Shown here: one piece after another, positions 11,457-25,186 of the stretch
Layout of the letters: every line of letters starts with the position of its first letter
Position numbering within the stretch: the first letter of the stretch is position 1
Source of the DNA: Paramecium pentaurelia
Lineage: Eukaryota > Ciliophora > Oligohymenophorea > Peniculida > Parameciidae
Direction: 5' to 3'
Assembly (NCBI GenBank): GCA_905183005.1
Contig: CAJJDO010000058.1
Coordinates: 127,706-191,705, forward strand
DNA: 64,000 nucleotides
Translations under genes and position numbers: made by a program
The notes under the pieces: model-generated
Seen by the model: the letters and a program-made list of their open reading frames with translations, nothing else
The model's database searches: none
What the model was told of the DNA's origin: nothing

Positions 11457-12331
11457 CAAATGTATTAAATAAATCAATAAATTAATTAGTAATCTTAAGG
11501 AATTAAATTGAAAAAGAAGAAATTATTTATGTCAGATTTTTAACAAAATTATTTTATTTATTAAAGAATTAAAATTATAATTATTAATAAAAAATGATAA
11601 ATTCAATAAAGTATTAAAAATTTAATTTGAGGAATTTGAGCTTAAACTTTTTATATGAGATTATAAATATATTTTAGATATTAAATCTATTAAAATTTAA
11701 TTCTCATTTTACTTATAAAGCAAATCTTGATACAATTATCTATCTATATCTCTCAATATCTCTTTAAATAGGGTTTGAGATTATTTGATATAATATTGTA
11801 TTTAAATAATCTTACGATAAAAATTAAGAATATTTAATAAGTTAATTAAGAAACAAAATGATATAAATAATATAATAAATTTTTTGAATTTATATACATA
11901 TAATTATAACATCAATGAATATTTATTTTTCATACAACCTTTAATTTGGAAATGTCAATAAATAGACATACCATATACTATTGAATGTAATTATGAATAA
12001 TCTATTCTGATATTAGATTTTGCTGTTTTATTATTTTTTGATAAGCTCATAATACTATTTAAATAGATAATGCCATAAATTAAGGATTATTTTAGTATTA
12101 TATAAAGATTATCAAATGATAATTATTTTAAATTTTTTTCAATTTAGAGAGATAAATACTCTAAAAAATTCATTATTATCTCAAATCCAAAGAATCAAAA
12201 AGATGTTTTTCGTTCTAGTAAAAGATTTTTCAAATCGATATATTTCGAACTATAAATATAGAAAAATAATACAAAAATATTTTAATTTTATAAATAAATA
12301 TGATTGTAGTTGCAAGAAATTATTATATCAT
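11457..12331. other. Intergenic AT-rich spacer
   Basis: About 875 bp with no convincing gene. An 84-codon plus-strand frame at 12116-12370 overlaps the 3' end of the large minus-strand gene and looks like its shadow. Confidence 0.5.
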
Positions 12332-15300
12332 TCATTTTTATGTGCATTTATTTTTGAGATATGCAATTAATGACTCTAATTTCTACCAAAATGAAAGCAT
12401 TATTTCATATATTAAAAAGAAAAGTTACAATCCAATTGACAAATAAATACTTATTCCCACAACCCATCCAATTTGATAAATAGATTCATCCTTTAATATT
12501 TTGAATCTGTCTTAAAATGCAAAAATATTTGCAGAACCCAAAATTACTATTATACAAAAATCAGGGACTAAGTTTAAGATATATTATTTCTTATTTTTAA
12601 ATGGATTACTTGATAATAATAACAAGATATTTAATAGACATGATAAAAAGCATAGTAATGTTTAAAAGATAGGATAAGAATATAAAATAACAGTTGAAAA
12701 AATAAAAATGAATTTCCTTATTAAATTTAAAAAAGAATATGCCATCGCAGTTTATGATTCAGTTTTCATTTCTTCGTAGAAACAACCATATCTTTAAAAA
12801 AACAATATATTATTTAATTTGATATGATGGGCATTTGAAATTTAGTAAGAGATATTTAGTAAATATAAGACTAATATAAGAAATCCATAAGCAGCAATAA
12901 TATTAATTTTTACTATTAGTTTATGAGCGGTTTACTAATTAGTAATTTAAAGTATCACAGCTAAAGTTATATCTAAATAACTTATAGCAAACGATCTTAT
13001 TAAATTAGCAATTAAATTACTCTTTATTGAAACACAATTTTTATAGAATGATTAAAAAGATTTAGGTATTTATAAATCTTTATAAAGGTTTGGAATTATA
13101 GCTAATTATTAAGTATTTGTTGATTCTTCATGCTTTACATCCTTGCCTAATTAAAAGATGCTTGCTTAAATCTTAATTTTTTGACTTTTCTTCTTGAATA
13201 TTAATTCAAATATCTTAATAATCATCACACTAAGAAAGTATGTAATTACAACTTAAAATGCAAAAATTATTGGTGTTTATATATTGTTAAATAATAAAGG
13301 ATCTATTTCTTTTTCAACAAACTTGATTGGGGCTTAGAAGTAATAATCATCTGTTGGTTTATTAAATATATTTAAAGATGGTATATTTATTATATTGCTC
13401 CATTCAGCTTACTAAAATATAATCCTTACATTTTCTGGATAATTAACATTTAAAAAATAAAAGTTATTCATCCAACTCATAATGTCAAGGATGGCCAAAA
13501 AAAATTAAAATCCTCCAAATGCTATTGCCAAAGGAGCCAAATATATTTAAGCTTAAAACACAGTTTAATAAGTTTAAGCCATAGCTTCACCTTAATTTTT
13601 TTATTCCTCAGTTACATATACTTATCTCTAAGGAACAATTATTATTTCCTTATTAATAGTTTCTTCTAATTATCTTTTTTTATAATATTCTTTATAAGAG
13701 ATAGATATATGGATTAAATTGATTGGTTCTATTGTTTTTTTATAGGTAAAGTTTAAATCTAATTAGTTATTGTTTTCAATGACGGATTATTTTTTCTCAA
13801 CTTGAATATAGGGCTCTTTTTATAAAGAATGAGTTAGATGATCAAATAAATATCCTTCTTCTAATTAACAAAACTCATTACATCCATCTTAAATTTCTCT
13901 ATTACCATCATCACATTATTCATGAGGATCCAAAACACCATTTCCACATTATAAGACACATTCATAAAAATCTAAATCATTTAAAAGTCCTTAATTTAAA
14001 TTACATTTTTTTTGTTAATTTTACTATTTTGTTGTATATTGAGGATTTACAGTAGTGCAGTTTTTGTAATTCTGACTGCATTCAACACACATTAGATCAC
14101 ATTAAGAACATTACTTAAATTCATCAATAAAATATCCTGGAAAACAATCTGAGCAAATTTATGATTGATTAACTAAATCACATTTAAGGCAATTAAAATC
14201 TTAACATCTACTACAACCTTAAGATATCATATTCTCATCGTAATAACATAAAAATCCTTTTTCCAATAAACAGTTATAACAACCATCTCTTATTTAATCA
14301 TTACCATCATCGCATTCTTCTATTTACATATTTAATATTCCATCTCCGCATATATTTTCGCTACATTATTCCCCACATACATAAACACATATATTATTGC
14401 TATCTAAGATCCATTCTGGAGACTAACACTCATAACATACTCCTTTAATACAAGATAAGCATTCATTTTAACATAAATTTTAACATGTTTCACATTCACA
14501 AGTATTATTTTTTAGTATCCAATCAGGACTTAAACATTCATAACAAAGTCCATCTACACATTTAATACATTCTTTTTAACATTCATACAAACACCCATAA
14601 CATCCATCATAAGGTATTTCATTACCATCATCGCATTATTCATCCATAGATTTAATACCATCTCCACAGATAGATAAACATCTGTTATTGATGTAATCAA
14701 CTTATCCTTATCCTGAAGTCTAATCACATTCTAAACAGTATCCAAAAACACAACTTAAACAAAATTAAGGGCAATCAAATCTATTTTAAAAGCAACCATC
14801 TAATCCAATCAAATTTTAATCATCGCATTATTCTATTCCAATCACTAATCCATCGAAATTGTTTTCTTAACAAATATTATTAATCATAAAAAATCCAGAT
14901 ATACATTTTTAACACAATCCTTAAAAGCCTTATTCACATGATATTTGATATTAATATTACGATAAAAAACATCCATCATTTTTAATTTGGTTGCCATCAT
15001 CACATTATTCTTATCCTACTACTAATCTATCACCTTCAATCGGATAACAATTTTTATCTATATTATTTAGAATCCATCCTATATTACACTAATAACACTA
15101 TCCATTGTAACAAGTTGAGCAAGAGTCTTAGCATTTGTAGAGACATTATAAACAAAAGTCTTAATCTAACAGATTCTTAGACTCTTATTGATTAATTTCA
15201 TCACATTATTCGAATTAAATAGCAATTATACCATCCCCACAAATAGGTTAACAAGTATTATTTTTAAGATACCATCCATTTTACTCATTACATTTTATGC

Positions 15301-18132
15301 AATTATTAAATTAGCAATCAATACAATTATTTGGACATGAAAATTTACAATTGTAACATCCATCATTTGGAATTTAGTTATTATCTTCACATTCCTCTGT
15401 TTTCACTAAAAGATTATCGCCACAAATGGCAACACATAAATTATCCACAATCTAGAACCCTTTTTGGCAATCAAAGCAAGTTCCCTAAAAGCATTCTTTG
15501 CAAGTATCTTCACAACTTAATTTACAATTATTACATCCGTCATATGGATTATAATTACCATCATCGCATTCTTCTAAATCTTAAACAACAATACCATCCC
15601 CACATATTATTTCACAATGATGATTTATTAAATGCCAACCTTATCCAGCACATCCATAACATATTCCAGATCTACAATCATTGCATTCATCTTAGCATTG
15701 AAATTTGCATTCGAAACAACCATCATATGGAATAATATTGCCATCATCACAATCTTCTCCTTCAACAATTACCAAATCACCACAAGCAGGAAGACAAATT
15801 ACATTGATTCCGTCGTCATAGAAGCCAGGCTAACATAAACATTCATTGTTGGATAAAGTTCTATGAAAATCAGAAACGCAGGTTTGACAATTAGTTATCA
15901 AAGCTCCTGTGCATGTTTCACAATTTTAATGGCATTATACTGATGGAGTTGGAGGAGGAGTTGTATTAATTTATACACAAACTCCATTTATTAATGTATT
16001 ATATTAACTTGAAGGATCACAGGAAGTGCATTCTTCTAAATTTTTACAAGTTAAACATCCAGGTTAATTACATGTAATACAACTATAAGTTTCTAAAATA
16101 GAATCAAATTAAAGAAACTAATTTGTATTGCAATTTTAATTTGTGTATCCAGATTCCCAAGTAACACAAGAGGTTCCATCATTACAATCTTGGCAAAATG
16201 GGAGACACTAATAATAAATCAGAAATTTACATAATGTACAACAATAAAGTAATCAGAAATTGCACAAAATTAATCTATAGGATCTACAGTTGTATCTGTA
16301 CATTGAAACTCAATATTTAATGGAGACGATGTGAATTGATTCTAGAAAATTTCAAAATATTATGTAATTTCATTTAAACTCTTACCAATAAAGTTTTAAC
16401 CACCTGATGATGGTTTTGGATGAGCAACTGATTTTACTCCTTAAATGGTGTAATAAAAATTTCCATTGTATTCATCACCATATGTAACATTAAATCTAAT
16501 TGTAACAGCATAATGAGGTTTTGATATACTCCATGATTTTTTATATATTGCATTATTCCATACCATTACACCTCCTAAAACGAATTTAGTTGGGAATATT
16601 GAAAAAATTTATCCTGTTAAGAAATTACTACCAGTTGGAACAGTTTCATCAAAGAATTAGTTGATATATGAAGTACTCATATTTAAATTATAAAATCCTT
16701 TTGCTAAGTAACGAGAGTCTAAACATAAATTATTCAAATTACTTGGTATCATATCTGCATAATCAATGCAATTAGTAGAATGAACTGGGCAAGTAGTAAC
16801 ACATCCATTTTAAAATAAAACATAATTAGCGTCACATTATTGGCATGTAGAGAAATCAGAACATACTGCACAATTTTCTTAGCAATTGCCACTATCAATT
16901 GTTATATTTCTGAATCCCCATATCGAAGTTACTTAAGTTAACTATTATCCTTTAATAATGAGTTTAGGAGCATTAGAGAAAGTTCTAAGAATTGCTTCTA
17001 TTCTTATTAAATCATAAGTATTTGTGCATGTGACACTTGAACTATAAATTTTTGTTATTTTATTAAAAGTGTAACTAGATGAGGCTTTGATTATTTCACC
17101 TTATATTTAGTCATCTAAGATTATTTATATTTTATTATCAGTTTAAAAGCCCTTCATATAAAATGTTATCCTTAGCCTGATAAATTTTAAGGATAGTGAA
17201 TTTGCAAATTACAAACTCATTCCTTCATTATAAAGTAAACTGCCTACATAATTATTAGATGAACAAGTGAAAATCAATGATGGAGAGCTTCTTAAATTTA
17301 CGTAACCTTAAATAAATTAAAAAGGAGTATAAGCACTAAAAGTAGCAGATTCAAAATATGAAATATTTGATTTGATTCTTCTATCTGGAACACAAATATT
17401 ATCTGATCTTGCTATAAAGTAATCTCTTTCACATTCTTATCTGCATCCAATTCCAGTTTAAGCAAACTAATGAGAAGGGTCACAAGTACAAGTATTGCCT
17501 GATTATAGAGTACCATAATAACATGTTAGACAACTAGTCGCACTTGAACACGTTTTACAAGTTGGTAAACAGTATTTGACATAAACAAATAAATTTCGTA
17601 CCCCAATAGTTTATATCTGGTTTACGTTGTTGATTCCTACTGAGATGTTGAAAATTTCTTGGTATTGCACCTAAGATGTACCAACAATAGTAAGAAAATC
17701 TAAATACTATGTGTCTGTAATATTGCATATTCTTCTTGCATTTTAAATTAAATCAGAGTTTATGTAACTCCTAGAATACATTATTTGTTGAGAAGATTCG
17801 CTTATCGTATAGTTTATTGTAAAATGAGTGATTTTATCAATTGTACTTTCAGCATTATCAAAAAAAATATCAACTATTACTTCTGATTAGTAATTTTTCT
17901 TTGAATAGATCTTATCTATTCTTTATTTATCTCTTTTAAGATAAGCATAATTTATAGAATTTTAAGTACATATACCAAATTAAAATGTGGCTTAATTGTC
18001 AAAGATCGAACAGTATTTTGATATTTCCCAATTATTATGAGAGACAAAGCCTTTTGTGAAACTTTAATCTATAAGCGCCCAATCTGAGAGGCCTGTATTG
18101 ATTAACATAGATGACATAATCAAAATAAACAT
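12332..18132 (-). CDS. Large cysteine-rich receptor-like membrane protein with EECDDGN repeats
   Basis: A 5.8 kb gene, roughly 1900 residues. It starts MFILIMSSMLINTGLSDWAL, a signal-peptide-like N-terminus. The first third has beta-rich ectodomain text. The middle (about 13.9-15.8 kb) repeats a Cys-rich module roughly ten times, each with an EECDDGN-type core preceded by a CGDGI-like stretch and followed by CxxC pairs, spaced about 190-320 bp. This is the growth-factor-receptor/furin-like Cys-rich fold seen in ciliate surface proteins. The last third (12.3-13.6 kb) holds several hydrophobic helices, such as FIFIFSTVILYSYPIF, LLCFLSCLLNILLLLSSNPF and IYQIGWVVGISIYLSIGL, then a short cytoplasmic tail to TGA 12332. 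A surface receptor or adhesion role is inferred. Introns are probably few and were not all mapped. Confidence 0.75.
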
Positions 18133-18946
18133 TAAATTTAATATTAATAAAAATATTAAGATAATAAAAATTTATAATTTTCTGGCCCTCGTAATAAAGT
18201 TAATCAATAATATTTGTTTTTGAATATTTTATTGTGAAGCATATATTTTTTATTGCAAAGCTTTTAAATCATTATTTTTGCTTTTTTGGGCAAGAATAGG
18301 TATAAAAAAGTATGACTCAAAACCTTTAATCTCGAACCAAAGAAAAAGTTAAGTAAATTGGTCATAAATAAGGTAGAATGTCTTTCTTACACAATTATTA
18401 AAAAACCTTTATTCTATATAATTTTATAAATATATATAATTTTATAAATATATATAATTTTAATTAATATATAAAAATTATATTAATCCATATTTGCCTA
18501 AAAACTTTCTACTTTTTAATTTTGTTAATTTTAATTATTTATTACATATTGAATAATTTTATCTATTTTTCTTAAGGTTGCTAAAATTTACCTTAATCAA
18601 ACGCTTAAATTTCAAATATTTCAATTTTTGATGCATAAATATTTTATATTATACAAATAATAAAGAAAATAATTTATTAAAATTTGATAAAGAAAACTAG
18701 ATTTTTCTTTCATAAATTGAAATTTCATTTATATTAAAAAATTCTCTTAATACAAATTATTAAATCAGAAATTCTTTATAACTTATAATTTTTAATGATT
18801 TCATAGGTGTATCAATTATTAAATTTATTAAAATCTTAACTTTAAAAATTCCCAGAAATCTCCTATTAAAAAATTAATTAAATTTTAATATATTATTTTA
18901 TTTATTATTAATTCATGAAAAGGCTATCATTTTTGCTTTAGAACTT
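18133..18946. other. Intergenic AT-rich spacer
   Basis: About 810 bp, very AT-rich, with a short repeat of TATAATTTTATAAATA near 18415-18470. No coding or RNA gene is recognised. Confidence 0.5.
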
Positions 18947-20146
18947 TCAAACATTTATCTTGAATTAATATGAATCTATACCTCGTCTAATTTTGGTCCA
19001 TTGATCATAAGGAAAAACCCTCAAAGCCTATTCATAAAATAAAATTGCTTATTGATATTGATGTTCATCATGTAAGCATGCACCTATTAATAAAAATGAT
19101 TTTTAAGAAAACCTTTTTCTTTTAAAGAATCAAAGTGATTGGGATTTATAGTTAATGATGCATTAATTACTTTAATTGCTTCGTTGAACCTTTTCATTAA
19201 TCTTAGAGAGGATCCTTTAATATAGAATTAAAAATACCTTTACATGATAAAGCAAAACAATCTTTAGGATCAATGGCTAATGCTTTATTAGCCCAAAGAA
19301 TTGCTTCATCATATTGATCCAACATTCTTAAACATGCAGCTAAAAAATAGTAAATATACTTTTACCTTTACAATAAAGTGAAAAACTATGTTTAGGATCT
19401 AAAAGCAATGCTTTATCAGCCCAAATAATAGCCTTTTTATATTATCCCAACATTCTTAGACTTGCAGCTAATAAATTAATATTTATAATACCTTTACACC
19501 ATATTGCTAATTAGTTATTTGGATTTATATTTATTGCTTGGTCTAAGATTAGGATGGCTTCATCATACTTTTCATTATCTTAATATAATTCATATCCTAA
19601 ATTATTAGATTTAAAACCTTTTTAAAATAATTCTAATGATTTCTTAATGTCTTCTTCAGATGGATGAAAAGAAATCGGTTTTTCATGTAATCTGAGATCT
19701 TGTTCTAATTTTTCAATTTTTTCATTAAAATCAAATAAATTGTTTTGAATTGAATTTTTGATTAAAGATTTATATGATTGAAAATTTATCAATTGTTCTA
19801 AGGTCTAATTCAATTATGAAATATTAAATTAGATCAATTATGAATTTGATATTAAGTATTTTTCTTTAATTCCTTCAATGAATTTTAAAAATTAATGATT
19901 GTATGAATTCCATTATTTAATCAATATATCAAGTAGATCATCACATTCTTAACCAACTTTTAACACATAATCAAACAATTTAGGTAATTCAACACATCTT
20001 TGGGTATGATTTTGATGAATTTCATTTGTTTTACATTAATTACAAAACAATCTAGTGTCTTGGCAATATGGTTCAAAACAAACAAATTATACAAGAGCAT
20101 CATGATTAGGAATTGAGCATTTTAATATAATGTCATTATTTTGCAT
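18947..20146 (-). CDS. B-box-like zinc finger plus TPR-repeat protein
   Basis: Starts MQNNDIILKCSIPNHDALVQ. Cys/His then follow in the same spacing as the WD40 gene ending at 11456: CSIPNH, CFEPYCQDTRLFCNQCKTNE, IHQNH. A coiled linker follows. The C-terminal half carries tetratricopeptide repeats, each with a NPxx..A.xxKG pattern: DEAILILDQAININPNNQ, LAIWCKGI, KKAIIWADKALLLDPKHS and FSLYCKGKS. TPRs are helical protein-binding scaffolds; this architecture is abundant in Paramecium without known function. A small intron or frame change is needed near 19360. It ends at TGA 18947 after WTKIRRGIDSYQ. Confidence 0.78.
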
Positions 20147-20405
20147 GATAATAAATATTAAGATTAATTATCATATATATATATATTATATTAATTTATC
20201 TATGCTAAAAATATAAGTGTGATTCATTATCAAAATATATATAATAATTAATGTTTTAATTCTTAATAATATCCACCACTAGGTAATATGTTAATTAAAT
20301 ACAAAAGCACTATTCAAGATAAAGAGGAACATTTATTTGTAAAAGTAAAGTCATTATATAAATATAAGATAATAATGATTAAAAAAATATTTGCATAATA
20401 ATAAT

Positions 20406-21449
20406 TCAATCTAAAATTCTAAAATATCTTAGTTTTTTATTTGCAAGATCAACAAAATATTTTTATGTAATAAATACTTATTTATAATAATTTCTATTAT
20501 ATTTTCCTAAATCTAAATCAGGTTTAATTGTAATTCCTGTTATGAGATTTGTTCTTTCTATTTTATTTCCATCCTTATAATTTAATTTAGAAAAATTGTA
20601 TTTATAAATAGATTAGTCGTTTTTAAATATTAGATCATCATATAGATACTTAAATTTCCTAATAATTTTAAAATTATTGAGTTTCTGAACATAAATTTAA
20701 TTTGGTTTATTTACTTATTATACAATAATAGAATTATTAAATATCCAATTTTGGCTATCTTAATTATAATTCTTTTATAAACTTCTTTAAAGTATTTTAT
20801 TATTAGATAAAAAAACTAAAAAGTTATTTCTTAAGGTTTTAACAAATGCATAATTTTAGTACAGTTTTTCAAAGTTAATTAATACTTCATTCATTATTTC
20901 TTAATTGATATTAATTGTTTATTATTAATTATCCTAAATGCAAAAAACAATAGGTTTATTTTATTTAGAACTAAGTTTATAAATATTATTTTCATAATCA
21001 ATTGAAATAATTGAATCATGCTTTTTATCAATTGATATTTCTTTAAATGTCTCTAAATCAACAAGAAAATTTTCTGAATCATCTTCTATTATAAGATATT
21101 TTGAATCATAAGTAAATAACATTTTGGTATTATCATAAAATTTTCTTTGATACTTAATCTTTTTTGTTAATGTATCAATAATAACATGAAAATAGCATCT
21201 TTCCTCATAATCGTTTTCCTTGTTGATATTAAATGCAATAAATCTTGAATTGGGTGAATTTATAACTAAATCCAATCGCCAATCATAAATCTGTTCCGAT
21301 ATATCACTTTCATCAGATTAATCTTAAATCTCATCATCACTATATTTTTATTTTGGTTTATTTAAGATTTACTTCCTTTTCCTATTAATATCTATTAAGT
21401 TTTCTAAATTATACTCTTCCTAAAAGACAATCTTTATTCTTTACTTCAT
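20406..21449 (-). CDS. Hypothetical 347-residue protein, intronless
   Basis: A clean code-6 frame of 348 codons from ATG 21449 to TGA 20406. It begins MKQRIKIVFQEEYNLENLID with a basic, then acidic Ser/Asp stretch (SDDEIQDQSDESDISEQ). Beta-propeller-like text follows (NSPNSRFIAFNINKEND, MLFTYDSKYLIIEDDSENFL VDLETFKEI, HDSIISIDYENNIYKLSS). The end, LANKKLRYFRILD, is short and basic. The D-x-K/D-YLI pattern recalls degenerate WD40 blades, but the Trp-Asp signature is missing. No function assigned. Confidence 0.65.
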
Positions 21450-21726
21450 ATTCAATAAATTAATATTAATAAAGATATATAGAAATATATTTATATATTC
21501 AAATAATATAATACTAATTAATTTGATTTCAATTATTTTTAAATATTAAAGTAAATTAAAAAGTAATGCATATCTATATATATAGTAATTCATAATTATC
21601 AATACAAACAAATTAATCTCATATTATTCTATTAATTTCCTTTAATTATTTAGACAATTTAATAAATAAAAAATTAATTATTAATAGAATTATATGAGTT
21701 TTTTTAATATTAATAACTTAAATCTC

Positions 21727-23770
21727 TCAAATTTTTTAAATTAAGGATTGTAATGGCAACATTTTTTTCAAAAATTTTCCTTATTAAATACCTTTAAAAT
21801 AATTTCCGATATGAATTAATTCATAACCACTTAAAATAAGATCATTATTTACAATTAAAATTCAAAATCGATATATATCCATTTTCCAATCTTTCTACCA
21901 ATATGATCGTAATTACCAACTCCTCTATATTCATATCAAATTAATTTACGAATTTTTTAATTATTCTTTTGTTTCAAATCTATACTTATTTTCCCATTTT
22001 CCAAATTTTATTCCATTTTTATATTCACCTAAATATATAACCTAGAAATCACTAATTTTTATAAAATTCTTATTTAAATACTTAGAAAACTTTGTATGAA
22101 AATTGATCCATTTTCCTTTCTTTTTACCATCCTAATCATAAAAGCCCCCTCCACTTAAAATAATTATAAAACTCTATACAATATATCTAATTTATTCTTA
22201 TTATTCCTATTTAAAACATAATCCCATTTTCCTATTTTTATTCCTTCATTATATTCTCCTTAGTAACTGACTTAAGATTAACTGATATATATATATTTTT
22301 TAATATGCTTACTTTGAAAAAGTTTCGTCAACATCAATCCACATACCATTTTATCTTCCATTTTTATCGTACATTCCTCCACCTCTATTAATCATAAATT
22401 AACATATTACATCTTCCCATAATCCTTCAAATTAACTTCCTTATATTTAAATTTGATATCCCATCTTCCTTACTTTATCCCTTCAAAATATTAGCCAATA
22501 TATATAATTTAACAATAACTTTATTATAAATCTAATTTAAATAAATTACTCTGAAAAATTTTGATGCAATTCTATCCATTGATCTAATTTTTCTCCATTT
22601 TAATTGTAAATTCCTCCTCCGCTTCATTTTATCATAAAAATTACATTATCTTATTTTTAAATAAATAGTCCCATCTTCCAACTTTTTTTTATTAATAATA
22701 TTCACCCTTCTAAATTAAATTTAGTTCTCTATTTTTTTCAAATTCAAATACCTACTTTAATTATCACACAATTAAATCCAAACTCCAATTTTACCTCCAT
22801 TATCATCATACAATCCTCCACCTATATGGTAATCTTATATTTCTGAACAACCAAAATATATATTCCATCTACCAACTTTTTTACCACATCTATATTCTCC
22901 TTTAGATGTAACTAAAAATGAACTAATCATATAAATAAAATGTTAACTCAGAGAAAGATTCTTATAATTCTATCCAATTTCCTTATTTGATTCCATTTTT
23001 ATCATAAAATCCACCACCACTAAAATTATTATTAAAATACATTTTGTTGAAAGTATCATAATATTTCTATTAAAATAATGTATCCCAATTTCCTTATTTT
23101 AAACCACTTTTATAAGTCCCTGCAAACTTAACTTAACATCCACTATAAGTTATAAATATTAATCTACCTCCAAAAGTTTTCATATAAATCAACCCAATTT
23201 CCATTCTTAAGACCTTCATTATTATATATACCTAAAGAACTATAAAATTTTATTAATAAAAATACATCATCTTCCCATCATAATAGTATTACCAAATTCC
23301 AATCTTAATTCCATTTTGATACTCTCCTTCTGATATCAATTTGCATAGACTATTTAGAATTATATACAATTTTCTTACTCCCAATAATTATCAAATAATT
23401 CAATCCATTTTCCTATTTTTTTACCTTTATTATCGTAATTTCCACCTACTTTTAATTATTTACCTTGCCAGTATGCTTACCAATTTCCAATTTTTTTATT
23501 TTTGAAACTGTATTATCCATACCATGTTAAATTTTTAATTTATTCTAAATTTCTTAAAATATCTCCTGATTGAATATTGTTAAATTTCTCTTATTTGAGG
23601 ACTTCTCCGTCCTTTATATACATTAATTTTCCATCTAAAGTCGTTTCAATGAAAAAATCTGTTGGTTAGAAATACCAATTTGATTAAGAATATTTCCCTT
23701 ACATTCCCTTTAATATCTATATAGTAGAGCTACTAGTATATTTAATTGAGGTATTTTGTTCACTTTTCAT
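21727..23770 (-). CDS. MORN/YwqK-like repeat protein
   Basis: Starts MKSEQNTSIKYTSSSTIQIL. From about residue 90 a unit of roughly 55-60 residues recurs at least nine times. Its core is GGxYDxxGxKxGxWIEL followed by GxKxGxW; clear examples are VGGNYDNKGKKIGKWIELFD and the last, RKIGKWIYIDFEFQ. These glycine/tryptophan repeats match MORN-type and YwqK-type beta-sheet repeats, which bind lipids or scaffold cytoskeletal structures. The exact role in ciliates is unknown. A 23-nt intron at 21830-21852 joins EFQ to FGYELIHIGNYFKGIQQGKF and places the stop at 21727. Other small introns probably lie between repeats. Confidence 0.75.
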
Positions 23771-25186
23771 TTTTTAAAACTATAAAATATTTAAAATAGT
23801 AAATTAAATGATTCGGTCATTTCAAATTTAATTTCCATATCGACTCTTGATATTTAATTAATAAAATTTATTTCTATTAATCATTTAAAATCCTAATAAT
23901 TTAATATATATAAGTAGAAGATGCAGATAAATAAAATAGAAACTTTATTTTGAAAAACTAGTATTTCTCTATTGAACAATAATATAATCTACTCAATTTT
24001 TTGAAGAATAAATTAGATTTATTAATAATGATTTATAAATCTAATTAATTTGGATATAAAATTTATAACAAATACAATTTTTAAATCTGATCCCTTCAAT
24101 AACTTTATCATAAAATGATAAATTAAATCAAGGAGTTTATACTTAATAAAAATGAAAAGTGCCATAAAATGTCGACGTTTATTTCATTCTAAATCCTCCA
24201 AAATTACTTGAGTATTTTCTTTTATTATTAAAAGATTCTTATTTTTTAATTATTAAAACAAATTCATCAATCTTTATCATGCATAGATACTTTTATGAAT
24301 CCACATCCCATTCCTAGTTTTTTATTTTTGCTTCCAGATAGTATAACAATTATTCCAATAAATTAATAGAAAATTAATTGTAAAAATCTAAGACACCCTT
24401 ACAATTTAATTATTTTTATTATAAAATTCTAAAAATACACTCCACTTATTTAATTAAATATTGGATTTTATAAACTTTGATTGATTTATTCTCTCAATTA
24501 GTATTAATGAACCAATTAGTATTACAATAATTATTTAAATGTTCCTCTTCTCACTTAATTTAAGTTTGTAAAGTAATTAATTTAAGAATTACAAGTTAAT
24601 ACTTATTTGAGAATCCAGCAGAATTTATTAAAAAAATTAATTTAAATAAATTAATTAAATAATATATTTATTAATATTCTAATTATTTTAAATTGAAATT
24701 TTTAGTAGAGATTCTGAAATTTTTACTCTACTTTGCTTGTTGATACATATTAATTGGATTAATATCAAATCTAATTTACAATGATATGAATAGATTAATT
24801 AATATTAGTTCGATTCAGAAATATAATTATATCATATTTATCAATTTAGAATATAATATATCTGTACGATAATGATATATTCTACAAATTCAATAAAATG
24901 TTGATTGATTTTAAATCTAAGATTCTGTATTATTCTAAATATATATTAATTAGAAACTTAAATGACAAGGTTAAAAACAAATTTATAGAACTTATTTGAT
25001 TCCGATTAAAAAAATTAAAAGCCACTTATTTAAGCTATATAATAAGATATTAATATTATTAATAAAATAACTTTTATTCTTTAAAGTGCCACATAAGAAT
25101 TTATGTTATTTATCATAATTTAAGCTTGTATAAGGTCAATAATAACGTAGAAAGTTATCTATTTGTTTTTTGAATAATAAATTAAA
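23771..25186. other. Long intergenic spacer (1.4 kb)
   Basis: AT-rich between divergently oriented genes. Around 24150-24350 a few protein-like fragments occur on the minus strand (GMGCGFIKVSMHDKD and NEINVDILWHFSFLLSI) but in different frames and with TGA stops. This could be the trace of a dead gene. Nothing else is recognised. Confidence 0.4.

Noticed and set aside
12116..12370. 84-codon plus-strand ORF
   Set aside because: It overlaps the 3' end of the large cysteine-rich gene and has low-complexity Ile/Lys/Phe composition expected by chance in AT-rich DNA.
15331..15838. Plus-strand His-rich ORFs of 134 and 68 codons
   Set aside because: The His/Ile pattern comes from reading the complementary strand of the repeated Cys/Asp-rich modules.
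21727..23770. Bacterial toxin-antitoxin gene by YwqK-like repeats
   Set aside because: The repeats only share the MORN-like fold; tiny introns and code-6 usage show a ciliate gene, and no toxin gene lies nearby.
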